A DNA stretch of 64,000 nucleotides from Hippasteria phrygiana (lineage: Eukaryota; Echinodermata; Asteroidea; Valvatida; Goniasteridae). Made by a program: the position numbers and the translations under genes. Position 1 is the stretch's first letter. Every line of letters starts with the position of its first letter. The notes under the pieces are model-generated. The model saw nothing but the letters and a program-made list of their open reading frames with translations. It searched no databases and was not told the origin of the DNA. Below, piece by piece: positions 59,601-64,000 of the stretch. The stretch is from positions 1,240,001 to 1,304,000 of the forward strand of contig JAZGUH010000370.1 of the NCBI GenBank assembly GCA_037893225.1, given 5' to 3'.

Positions 59601-62600
59601 TCGGACACTGAACTTGCACAAACACCAAATTCGCCAACAATTTGTTGCTCTCCGTCTTATGGTAAATCCTTTTCCAACTTCCTAGACGTGGACCTCCACG
59701 ACACGATGTCCTTTGCCGACTCGGTCAACAACCTCCAGAAAGTGGAAGACTTCCTTGAGCAGCACCTCGCGGAGACGCACCACTTTACCTTCGAGGACCT
59801 CCTGTATTCCCCAGAGGCCCTCAGGGTTAACATCCTCGCACTGATCGCAGAGTTGTTCTACTGGTTCGAGGTGGCTAAACCTCTGTACCTTGGCTTCAGC
59901 CAAGAACAAGGTATAATTACTATTGGAGCTAGGATCATTGATTTTATTCTGAATGTGACCTGTTCCCACAAAATGAGGATAAAGTAGCAAAATTTGAAAA
60001 TCAAGATTATTGTATTTCCTAAAAGTATGGGTTAAAAGCTTTAATTTGATATATTGTGTGTTGTGGTATCTCGTTCCTAGCCCCTGATACAACCTTCTAA
60101 AATTATCAGTTTTTTCAATCTTGACCCCATGTTTTGAGAAAATGAAGCTCAAAGTTTGTGATCTGTGCACACTTTAACCAGAGTTCAAAAATGAAATCAT
60201 TCCCCAAAAAATATTTTGTGAAGAGATTGAGTTTAAAATCTTTGGGTATGATAGAATAGATGTTTTTTTTTTAATATACATGTATAGTTGTTAAAATCCA
60301 AAAATTGACTTTTCAGTGAAAAATTGTTGTTTCTGCTTGTAACTCAGAAAGCCATAGTGTGACTTTATTCTCATTTTGTGCTGTCCGGTCACAAATATCT
60401 GTCTTGAGTTGAGAGATACTCTTTTCATCTCTGTATGGAACATACAGCGCATTGCAATTGAACGTTAGCACTGTGAAATTTTGTGAGAAGAATTCCGCAT
60501 TTCGCATTTTGCGCGCAACTTTTCCCCCCCCCTGCAAATTCAAGTGGGAAATTATTTTTCCACTTTCGTGAAAAGGCGCGAAAATATTTTACCACTTCTG
60601 TGAAAAGGCGTGAGAATGTTTTACATCTGTGGGGAAAACAATTCACATTTTGTGTGTGGAAATTTGTTAAACGAAAATGAATTCCCTGGGAAAAGAACGA
60701 GTGAGAAGAGAAAATTCCATTCCAAGGTAAACTCTCAAGTGCAGTGTACTGTGAGGAATATGATAACCAGAATTTTTGATAGAAATAAGAAAAAGAAAAT
60801 AATTGGGAAATCCCTTTCAGGGTACCGGTTACTGATGAATGCAACCTCTCTGAAATTTGAACAGCTAATAATGTGATATTATTAGCCAATCAGCACGATC
60901 AGAATGGGATTTTACAACCATGACAACCAGTGTGACCAATCACATGCATTCTAAATGTGCTTGCTATTCTAATGCCAGTATGGCTGATACTGTTTGTCAT
61001 CCGTACCCATGATGCTTTGCGGATGTCAAAAAGGTTTAACCCTAACTCCCTACTTCATTTTTCCTCCAAGTAACCTGAATCCTCCAACATCCTCCGATTT
61101 CAAAGTGTTAAAGTTACATATAACCTGAATTCTCCGAAATCCTCTCATGAGGGACCATTGCATGAATCCTGCAAAGTCCTCCAGGGGTATTCGTAAACAC
61201 CCCAGTAAATCATCCTCCGAAATCATGATCAGATTGAGCCTGATGACCTCTATCTTCCATTTTCCTCCTGAGGTGAAATCCTCTTATGCCCTCAATCCTG
61301 CAAAATCCTCCGATGCTTCAACTTCCAAAAGATCCTCGAATCTCCAAATTCCTCCTTTTGGCAAAGAGGATTTTTGAGGATTTGAGAAGGTTCGGGTTTA
61401 AGGATGGGCTAATTTCGTGGAGTTATCAAGTACAACCATTGCTTAGCACATAAAGGGATTTGCGTTAATACCATAAACTCTGCAAAAAGGGCAATTATGT
61501 TGCAAAATTTGAAAATAGTGTTTTATATATATAGCTGGAAAGGCCATTTTATGAGCTTTCATATGGTATATGTCTGAGGCCTGTAGCATTTTGCATTCGC
61601 GAGATATTTGGAAATTTGCATGTTTGATTTCAGGAATTTCTTGAAATGACTTAAAGGAGAAACAAGCCATTTAAATAAAACAAAAAGCAAAGCAATAGAT
61701 TGAAGCACTCGACACCAACACATTCTTTTTCCAACTTTATTCACTGAAATCAAAGATTTTCGTTATAAACTAGGATAATATAGTTATCAAAGATGCCAAA
61801 AAAATCCCTCCATTAAAATCACTTGTTTGAAGAATATTTCACCCTCGTCACATAAAATGGCCCATCATGCGTAAAAGCATACAGCGACTTTTGTGCCCTT
61901 TTTGCAGAGCGTGTCACAAATTAGATTAGCTTGTCCATTGGACAGGTAAGCAGGTGGCTAGACAAGCCATTCATAGCAAATAGTAATAATAATAGCGGAG
62001 TTACTTTACTGGACTCGACAAATGTGGTTGATTTAGGACAAAGAGCTGCCAGCACGCCGGAAGCCGGAAGGTCGAGGGTCCAACAGCTGCCCCCACTTCC
62101 CATCAGTTCAGCCACCAAGAAGAGTTTCCATGGAGATGCATCGTCGGCACGGTCGGAGCTCCGAAGTGCGGCCAGCAACCCTGAGGTCAATCGATTGACC
62201 TCAGCAAGTCCGCAGTAAGTTTTTGAACCATCGAATGTACTTAATGTACCACTGTCTGTGAGCTATTCGACAACCGTACGGAAGTTTTTACGGTAATTTT
62301 TGTTTGTCCCAGTTTTTACCCGTCCACGTCAAATTGTAACTAATGTAACGGGACAATATTTGACAAACTGTAGTCACGTGATTCTACTGCAGTAATTTTT
62401 TTTTATGGAAGTCGCCCAATACAAGGCTAAAAGCCAATCTAGGTAAAAGGCTACAACAGAGGTGGCCACATTTTAGGTTGCCAGCCCCACCACCCTTACG
62501 GTTTGCCAGGGTCCAGATCTAAATAGAGGATAAATCTTCAATAGATACCAAAGAAATCCTAATTTTCAGACCTATAGACCCAGGCGGGGTAACTTCCACC

Positions 62601-64000
62601 CTCAGTGAGACCAACTAACCTCCCCCTTTAGTTGGGGAAGGAGGCTCATTTTGCAGGCACTTCCTCACCTGACCGCCGTCCCCATACCTAATTTTACCTT
62701 GGGTTAGAACATATACAACTAGGGGTGGGTTGTACCAGCCCTCGATGGAAGTGACACACCTTTTTCATGCATCCTTTGTATTCGTCACCTGTGATTCAGG
62801 AGGTCGCAGTCCCTTCTAGCCCACCGGGAGAGGAGGCCAAGACAAGCCCTTCATGCTGACCAGGCTGAGGGCGGTCTGTCCAACCTCCGACGGGCCAGCT
62901 CCCTGGAGAATATGGAAGCTCGGCAGTCCTTCCTTGCCTGGCAGAGTCGAGAGGACCCCAGGGACAGGTACGTGGCTTCAGACCCGGGACAAGTGCTGCG
63001 ACGTTTCATGAGCTGCTGAGTTTTGCTTAGCTGAGAATAGATTTGCTTTACGTATTGCTGGCTGAACTGCTGTGATGTTTTACTTGTGCCTGATTTCATC
63101 TTCCTTTTTTGAAAATTAATATCAGGACATTAGCTAGAACAAAGAATAATCACTTTACCGTCCAAGCTCTCCTTAACCGTTTTCTACAAAAAACTTGATT
63201 ATTAAGATATACAAATTTGGTTGTTACTTTTTTGTTTCAGATCACATACGTTTGGAACTTCCAGCCCAGGAGACGCTCAAGAGTCGACTGTGAGGGATAG
63301 TAACACAAGCAGCCTCCTAGCCAATGTCAGCATCGACAGTGACATGAATAACAGCCAGAACTTCTCCAAACTCAACCCTCTCCCCAATCTTAATGGCCAG
63401 ATGGGAGTGAACAGCAAAGGGCTGTTTTCGTCGGCCGAGTTTGAGAACGATGATGATATGGAGGTGGAGAGTTTGACCTCTGCCCTGTCCCGGGCCTCCC
63501 AGCGAGTCGAGAAGCCAGTGTCGCGTAGTTTTGACGAGGAGTTGCAGCTCCCCAACAGATCACCAGTGGATGAAAATGGCTGTCCGATGGATCAAGAGTT
63601 GACAAATGTGACACCTCTGAGTAGTATGTCCTCGAAGCCGAATGAGTCTTTGAACTCTGAGCCTGGTCAAATAAACCAATCATATGGTCAGAATGGTCAA
63701 TCAAGGACATACAGTAATGGAGGGTTTGCAAATCCACTTTCAGTTGAACCAGAATCGGCAAAGACAGTCGTGACACAGTCTCGGCGGCGCCTGAAACTGG
63801 ACATCCAGCCAGTCAACACCAAGCACACAGAGAGACTTTTACCGGCAGTCGTCAAGCCACTCAAGGAGAAATCCAGCAATGTCAACAAGAAGGAGGAGAG
63901 TGGGGAAGGTCGGCGGATGGGCCGCAACCCCTGCGAGGACAGACCTGGAAGGGTGCCTAACCCGAATGGAGGCAACATGACTACTTGGTCCAGGAAGCCA
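26511..64000 (+). CDS. CAMSAP: Calmodulin-regulated spectrin-associated protein (CAMSAP/Patronin), N-terminal 10 exons, 3' partial
   Basis: CAMSAPs bind and stabilise non-centrosomal microtubule minus ends through a C-terminal CKK domain. Exons: 26511-26648, 52109-52207, 53216-53431, 56287-56372, 56841-56994, 57945-58086, 59686-59910, 61962-62214, 62800-62967, 63241 to the window end. They join in frame to 747 residues. Visible: EILPIGQYNSKK plus AKLCASIRWLVSKAY at the start of the conserved N-terminal region; HWSVIQGLSRRGIYVVDD; the CH domain from LPFDLENALVFWVNKV (about residue 190) to LIAELFYWFEVAKPLYL (about residue 345); LPISSATKKSFHG; RRASSLENME; SSLLANVSIDSD. The rest is Ser-rich and disordered. 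The CKK domain would lie beyond the window. The last two exons are alternative-splicing candidates in vertebrates, but nothing here tests that. Which vertebrate paralogue it matches is not meaningful for a likely single-copy invertebrate gene. Confidence 0.95.
26720..27260. mobile_element. Two tRNA-derived SINE copies in opposite orientation
   Basis: tRNA-like modules at 26742-26813 (minus) and 27167-27238 (plus), sharing the 200-base body with 7674-7950. A third partial T-arm (GGTCGCAGGTTCGAATCC) is at about 26897-26925. In CAMSAP intron 1, right after its first coding exon. Confidence 0.85.
27405..27880. repeat. GCGCAA/TTGCGA word-rich block with a 10-bp array
   Basis: Dense TTGCGAA, GCGCAA, TTGCAAA and AATAGCGC words, with five TGCATCGCAG/A units at 27607-27660. 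Stop codons are scarce, so open frames of 110-180 codons appear on both strands; I regard them as compositional. Confidence 0.7.
28451..28640 (+). repeat. Nineteen perfect TGCAAGTCCC units
   Basis: 10-bp unit without a single change in 190 bases. Because 10 is not a multiple of 3, all frames are open and give a false repeat protein. Confidence 0.97.
28751..28970. mobile_element. Nest level 4: TTAA/CCCTAA element
   Basis: TTAACCCTAACCCC to GGTAGTTAGGGTTAA; inserted in the foldback between CCAGC and ATGAAAGGACTTC, which are contiguous in other foldback copies. Confidence 0.92.
29291..31306. other. CAMSAP intron 1, AT-rich with GTACAT runs
   Basis: Multiple ATGTACATGTACAT tracts at 30480-30760 and 30905-31050. 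Open frames here are repeat shadows. Confidence 0.6.
31315..31733 (+). mobile_element. AATATTCG hAT-like element, copy 2
   Basis: Ends TAGGGCTGTCCCGAATA and GAAAATGAACAGCCCTA. Perfect 8-bp target duplication GTTTGTAG at 31307-31314 and 31734-31741. Confidence 0.95.
32073..32326 (-). mobile_element. CAAGTCC foldback hAT-like element, copy D
   Basis: Ends CAGAGTTGTACTCGAGTCC and GGACTCGAATACATCTCTG; 8-bp flanks ACCTGAGG and ACCTGAAG. Confidence 0.92.
32460..33020. repeat. Repeat copy, uninterrupted relative of 7360-8240
   Basis: Inverted copy of the sequence around the SINE at 7674-7950 (CTTTATCAAACAGGAAA, AAAGATCATGTATGGAC, GAATACTCTGGTG-like blocks). No coding meaning seen. Confidence 0.7.
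33021..36451. other. CAMSAP intron 1, low-complexity and GGGACACCAAA repeats
   Basis: GGGACACCAAA or its complement recurs near 35010, 35168, 35270, 35503 and again at 41886, often after CGTGTAAA. GTACAT runs at 33700-33830 and 35910-36200. No exon found. Confidence 0.5.
36452..37180. mobile_element. Inverted-repeat element with CTGCAAAAAGG-type ends, carrying a TTAA/CCCTAA element
   Basis: Ends GTGACCCGCTCTACAAAAAA and CCCTTTTTGCAGAGCTCGTC; the element at 36638-36912 is inserted within it. Confidence 0.75.
36638..36912. mobile_element. TTAA/CCCTAA element, CCTCCAAAATCC type
   Basis: TTAACCCTAACCCCCTAGG to GGGTTAGGGTTAA. Five or more CCTCCAAAATCCTCC-like units point inward from the left and one GGATTTTGGAGGATTG from the right. 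Confidence 0.9.
37465..38073. mobile_element. TTAA MITE with AAAGGGACACATTGC ends
   Basis: TTAAAGGGACACATTGC and GCAATGTGTCCCTTTAA, perfect inverted ends at TTAA. Internal hairpin around GACAAATAACGGTCCGCC and AAAATGGCGGACC. Confidence 0.9.
38520..38672. mobile_element. Short MITE with CACGATAACGATGACG arms
   Basis: GCCACGATAACGATGACGAA and its complement TCGTCGTTTATCGTGGC bracket ~150 bases containing AACGCTCTCTATTGGTGG and CCACCAATCAG-like arms. Confidence 0.75.
39440..39870 (+). repeat. CAAGTCAAGTC-rich repeat
   Basis: Two blocks (39460-39560, 39775-39865) of CAAGTCAAGTC and CGAGTC words around a unique centre. Looks like a diverged foldback element, distinct from the TGCAAGTCCC family. 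Confidence 0.65.
40143..40262 (+). repeat. 16-bp minisatellite AACATGTACAGTGTAT
   Basis: About seven units, the outer ones with ATTG in place of AGTG; preceded by a (GTACAT)n run. Confidence 0.93.
40780..41450 (+). repeat. Dispersed GGTGGAAGTTACCC repeat split by a MITE
   Basis: Left part 40780-40910 and right part from 41387 (AAAATGTGGCCAACCCCACC) are contiguous in copies at 5300, 55637 and 62407. Confidence 0.85.
40911..41386. mobile_element. MITE with AATAAACCTTTTCGACATTC ends, copy 2
   Basis: Inverted relative to 25888-26350 with the same ends. Inserted in the repeat at 40780-41450. Confidence 0.92.
42016..42165 (+). mobile_element. TTAA/CCCTAA element, CCTGCCAGACGCA type
   Basis: TTAACCATAACCCTCC to GGCAGGGTTAGGGTTAA. 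Its right TTAA is also the left TTAA of the next MITE. Confidence 0.9.
42162..42641 (+). mobile_element. TTAA-AGG MITE, copy 4
   Basis: TTAAAGGCCCTGTACATGATT to GTGTACACTACATTTA, with the GCGCGCGTGGCTACC internal hairpin. Confidence 0.9.
43687..43943. mobile_element. TTAA MITE with CCCCTTG ends, copy 2, with a 68-bp internal duplication
   Basis: TTAACCCCTTGCGTACTG and TACTCAAGGGGTTAA. The segment ACAGTGCCACCAGGCCGG... is repeated in tandem at 43729-43796 and 43797-43864 with one difference. Confidence 0.9.
44063..44855 (-). mobile_element. AATATTCG hAT-like element, copy 3, with a nested TTAA element
   Basis: TAGGGCTGTTCATTTTCGAA to GTGACAGTCCTA. Split at 44445-44742; copy 4 reads CTATTAAAATAGCATCAG uninterrupted at the same point. 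Confidence 0.88.
44445..44742. mobile_element. TTAA/CCCTAA element, CATCAAAATCC type
   Basis: TTAACCCTAACCACCCC to GTTAGGGTTCAA. Internal ATCCATCAAAATCCTGCAG and inverted GATTTTGATGGATT. Confidence 0.9.
45000..45839. other. CAMSAP intron 1, GTACATG-rich
   Basis: Palindromic GTACATGTAC tracts at 45300-45730. No gene. Confidence 0.55.
45840..46025 (-). mobile_element. tRNA-derived SINE, third type
   Basis: On the minus strand: GTTGGCGCAGTAGTTACTGT (box A) and CCCGGGTTCGATTCCTGCC (box B), followed by GGTTTTCATCAGTCCCTACC and GGGGTTTTCCTCCCACC. Confidence 0.85.
47203..47860. mobile_element. MITE with long inverted ends and a TAGTTCTGAGCATGC array
   Basis: About 50-base inverted ends (CTTTTGAGACACTGG, GGCAGCAGACATACC). 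Nine or so TAGTTCTGAGCATGCGCGCG variants flank a central unique segment. Confidence 0.87.
47955..48197. mobile_element. TTAA/CCCTAA element
   Basis: TTAACCCTAAGCCCAC to GTAGGGTTAA; internal CCTGTCAAAATCCAACACTG. A GTACATGTACAT run interrupts the middle. Confidence 0.88.
48726..49215 (-). mobile_element. AATATTCG hAT-like element, copy 4
   Basis: TAGGGCTGTTCATTTTCGAA to GGGACAGCCCTA; 8-bp flanks GTTCATGT and ATTCATGT match at 7 of 8. The right end carries three AATATTCGCTTGAATATCG units. Confidence 0.92.
49745..49894 (+). mobile_element. TTAA/CCCTAA element, CCTGCCAGACGCA type
   Basis: Perfect TTAA flanks (49745-49748, 49891-49894), TTAACCCTAACCCTCC and GGCAGGGTTAGGGTTAA. Confidence 0.93.
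50543..50764. mobile_element. TTAA/CCCTAA element, inverted
   Basis: TTAACCCAAACTACCCC to GGGGTTAGGGTTAA; internal GTGTTGGATTTTGACAGGTT. Inverted copy of 11065 and 28751. Confidence 0.9.
50879..51144. mobile_element. TTAA/CCCTAA element, CATCAAAATCC type, inverted
   Basis: TTAACCCTAACGTACG to GGGGTTAGGGTTAA. Inward CCATCAAAATCC from the left and several GGATTTTGATGGATT. Confidence 0.9.
51530..51760. mobile_element. Hairpin MITE with CCAGTTCGGTAT and ATACCGAACTGGCTT ends
   Basis: Shares GGTCAAAGGCTATTCGGGAT, GCGCAGTTGAAATACCGAAC with 1290-1625. Confidence 0.8.
52109..52207 (+). CDS. CAMSAP: CAMSAP exon 2
   Basis: 33 codons, phase 0: AKLCASIRWLVSKAY to NPFFKDKE. Acceptor CGCACAG, donor GAG|GTGAGT. 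The W-SKAY and DIRNPF blocks are conserved across CAMSAPs. Confidence 0.94.
52258..52630 (+). pseudogene. Second non-LTR reverse transcriptase C-terminal fragment
   Basis: In CAMSAP intron 2: MEYCSHIWA, a frame change, SLFDKIQWRVLNLVGQG, a stop, then VASLSLFYRYYHGRCSSGL, RRSTRLVVSSRPFTVVVPK, FFPSYCLSGIPYL. The pattern EYCSHIWA...SLFYRYYHGRCS...FFP is the end of a LINE reverse transcriptase of a different family from the fragment at 59016. It is broken by at least one stop and one frameshift. Confidence 0.8.
52670..53044. mobile_element. MITE with 35-bp perfect inverted ends
   Basis: Ends AAGCCAGTTCGGTATTCC and GGAATACCGAACTGGCTT continue into CAACTGCGCATGTGCACA and complement. In CAMSAP intron 2. 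Confidence 0.92.
53216..53431 (+). CDS. CAMSAP: CAMSAP exon 3
   Basis: 72 codons, phase 0: GEDHLRPAVIYQLSSGELY through HWSVIQGLSRRGIYVVDD to TQRIKL. Acceptor GTCTCTAG after a pyrimidine tract, donor CTG|GTATGA. Confidence 0.96.
53514..53855 (-). mobile_element. tRNA-derived SINE, copy bounded by direct repeats
   Basis: tRNA-like module at 53537-53608 on the minus strand. TTCAAAGTGAACAAAGAAAC occurs at both ends (about 53516 and 53831). Confidence 0.87.
53893..54496 (-). mobile_element. TTAA-AGG MITE, copy 5
   Basis: TTAAAGGTAGTGTACACGATT to CATGTACACTACCTTTTAA with TTAA at both ends. Same subfamily as copy 1. Confidence 0.92.
55201..55577. mobile_element. TTAA/CCCTAA element, CCTCCAAAATCC type
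   Basis: TTTACCCCTAACCTTCCC to GAGTTAGGGTTAA. More than ten GGATTTTGGAGGATT-type units. Inverted relative of 61036-61400. Confidence 0.85.
55767..56216 (+). mobile_element. TTAA-AGG MITE, copy 6
   Basis: TTAA at 55767-55770 and 56213-56216. Ends 70 bases before CAMSAP exon 4. A ~35-base deletion near 56148 removes part of the right half. Confidence 0.92.
56287..56372 (+). CDS. CAMSAP: CAMSAP exon 4
   Basis: 28 codons plus two bases: NAHLAVMDSIMTAYTGEVVS then IEKIVQAV and a split Arg. Acceptor TTTCAG, donor AG|GTAGAG. A TTAA MITE ends 70 bases upstream. Confidence 0.95.
56565..56830 (+). repeat. Dispersed repeat between CAMSAP exons 4 and 5
   Basis: CGGGCTGTGCAGCCAAGCG, AATAGAGTGGTCCTATTCAT and AAGCTCCATCTATTCAT match 20020-20290 inverted. 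Confidence 0.75.
56841..56994 (+). CDS. CAMSAP: CAMSAP exon 5, CH domain start
   Basis: Completes Arg, then LITTFNASSELPFDLENALV followed by FWVNKVC, and a charged stretch ending SLQSPTQK. LPFDLENALVFWVNKV is the signature helix of the CAMSAP CH domain. Acceptor TTTTCAG, donor AAG|GTACGT. Confidence 0.96.
57717..57902 (-). mobile_element. CAAGTCC foldback hAT-like element, copy E
   Basis: Ends CAGGGCAGTAGTCC and GGACTCGACTACAGCCCTG. Perfect 8-bp duplication CTATTTGA at 57709-57716 and 57903-57910. Ends 42 bases before CAMSAP exon 6. Confidence 0.94.
57945..58086 (+). CDS. CAMSAP: CAMSAP exon 6, CH domain
   Basis: 47 codons plus one base: VRVKRQQLQLKEMPNVPV, then VSDGRCLCLLIHHYCPHLF. The DG-x-LL-x-H-YCP pattern is the CH-domain core. 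Acceptor AACCCAG, donor G|GTAATT. A hAT foldback element ends 42 bases upstream. Confidence 0.95.
58190..58345 (-). repeat. tRNA-like SINE head, Ser/Leu-like
   Basis: Minus strand: GGTGGTCGAGTGGTTAAGAC (box A) and GTGGGATCAAATCCCGCC (box B). No acceptor-stem pairing good enough for a real tRNA. A diverged copy is at 59540-59612. Confidence 0.72.
58385..58560 (+). repeat. Minisatellite of about 46 bp, four units
   Basis: Unit contains GACAACACGGTAGTTTGGCG; the third unit is shortened. Confidence 0.93.
59016..59455 (-). pseudogene. Non-LTR retrotransposon reverse transcriptase C-terminus, frameshifted
   Basis: Read on the minus strand from about 59455: DYCSTVWG, a +1 frame change near 59407, then TIFKCLKRAARIILKCAF, LTPSADMFARLNWMSFSERV, YKCIKKITPLYMTNLFT, RETRQS and WNNLHVQLR. 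This order is typical of the C-terminal thumb region of non-LTR (LINE) reverse transcriptases. It is a short, 5'-truncated, inactive fragment in CAMSAP intron 6. The clade cannot be named from this piece. Confidence 0.85.
59686..59910 (+). CDS. CAMSAP: CAMSAP exon 7, CH domain end
   Basis: Completes Asp, then VDLHDTMSFADSVNNLQKVE, FTFEDLLYSPEALRVN, ILALIAELFYWFEVAKPLY, ending SQEQ plus one base. This is the last helix of the CH domain. Acceptor TTCCTAG, donor G|GTATAA. Confidence 0.96.
60380..61030. mobile_element. Diverged relative of the AATAAACC MITE
   Basis: Shares AATGTGATATTATTAGCCAA, TCCCTTTCAGGGTACCGGTT and ATGATGCTTTGCGGATGTC with 25888-26350; left end unclear. Confidence 0.65.
61036..61400. 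mobile_element. TTAA/CCCTAA element, CCTCCAAAATCC type
   Basis: TTAACCCTAACTCCC to AGGTTCGGGTTTAA. Many AATCCTCCRAAATCCTC units. Inverted relative of 55201-55577. Confidence 0.82.
61473..61918. mobile_element. Inverted-repeat element with CTGCAAAAAGG ends, copy 2
   Basis: ACTCTGCAAAAAGGGCA to GCCCTTTTTGCAGAGCGTG. It ends 43 bases before CAMSAP exon 8. Confidence 0.88.
61962..62214 (+). CDS. CAMSAP: CAMSAP exon 8
   Basis: Completes Asp, then KPFIANSNNNSG to NRLTSASP plus two bases; contains LPPLPISSATKKSFHG, matching the VPISNATKRSF block of vertebrate CAMSAP1. The acceptor TGGCTAG at 61961 is the only nearby AG whose phase avoids a stop; its pyrimidine tract is poor. The donor is CA|GTAAGT. 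The start is less certain than the body. Confidence 0.85.
62407..62608 (-). repeat. Dispersed GGTGGAAGTTACCC repeat, inverted copy
   Basis: Complement of 5300-5478: GGTTGCCAGCCCCACCACCC, CCAGATCTAAATAGAGG, CCCAGGCGGGGTAACTTCC. Confidence 0.8.
62800..62967 (+). CDS. CAMSAP: CAMSAP exon 9
   Basis: Completes Gln, then RSQSLLAHRERRPRQALHAD to SREDPRD plus two bases, with RRASSLENMEARQ. Arg/Ser-rich, predicted disordered. Acceptor GATTCAG, donor AG|GTACGT. Confidence 0.9.
63241..64000 (+). CDS. CAMSAP: CAMSAP exon 10, runs off the window
   Basis: 253 codons open to the window end with no stop: Arg, SHTFGTSSPGDAQES, SSLLANVSIDSDMNNS, FENDDDMEVESL, RRRLKLDIQPVNTKH. Ser/Asn-rich with acidic patches, predicted disordered. 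SLLANVSID matches the SLLSNVSIE block of vertebrate CAMSAP1. Acceptor TTGTTTCAG. Confidence 0.93.

Overview
The window is nuclear DNA of an animal. Split coding exons with GT-AG introns encode conserved metazoan proteins, and the space between them is filled with short non-autonomous transposons, tRNA-derived SINEs and GTACAT-rich simple sequence. The protein sequences and the TTAA-flanked short repeats (termini like TTAAAGGCAGTGTACA) suggest a marine invertebrate deuterostome, probably an echinoderm and possibly a sea star. That placement is an impression, not something the sequence proves.

Three genes are present. (1) 842-10887, + strand: the last ten coding exons (502 residues) of RFC1, the large subunit of the replication factor C clamp loader. 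The window opens after the Walker A exon. (2) 17263-20991, - strand: a complete four-exon EXD2 gene (566 residues), a membrane-anchored DEDDy 3'-5' exonuclease with a C-terminal Cys/His domain. It is convergent with RFC1. (3) 26511-64000, + strand: the first ten coding exons (747 residues) of a CAMSAP/Patronin microtubule minus-end protein, with the whole CH domain but not the C-terminal CKK domain. Its first coding exon (46 codons) is separated from the second by a 25.4 kb intron. EXD2 and CAMSAP are head to head, 5.5 kb apart. That gap holds a CpG-rich stretch with two perfect CRE palindromes, a candidate promoter. The three genes do not form a pathway, although RFC1 and EXD2 both act in DNA replication and repair.

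Almost all the rest is repeats. Main families: TTAA-flanked MITEs with AGG...CCT ends; thirteen short TTAA elements with telomere-like CCCTAA ends and internal AAAATCC motifs; a foldback family with CAGRG...CYCTG ends, 8-bp target duplications and an expandable TGCAAGTCCC array; an AATATTCG-rich family with TAGGG...CCCTA ends and 8-bp duplications; several other inverted-repeat MITEs; three kinds of tRNA-derived SINE; and two fragments of non-LTR reverse transcriptase. Many insertions are nested. In several cases the empty target can be read from another copy in the same window, so the order of insertion can be reconstructed.

The best candidates for something new are a four-level transposon nest at 27940-29290, the TTAA/CCCTAA elements with inward-facing AAAATCC arrays, a tandem array in RFC1 that duplicates the end of a coding exon with its splice donor, and an unusual GCGCAA/TTGC word-rich block at 27405-27880. 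I found no convincing fourth protein-coding gene, no CRISPR array and no canonical tRNA or rRNA gene.
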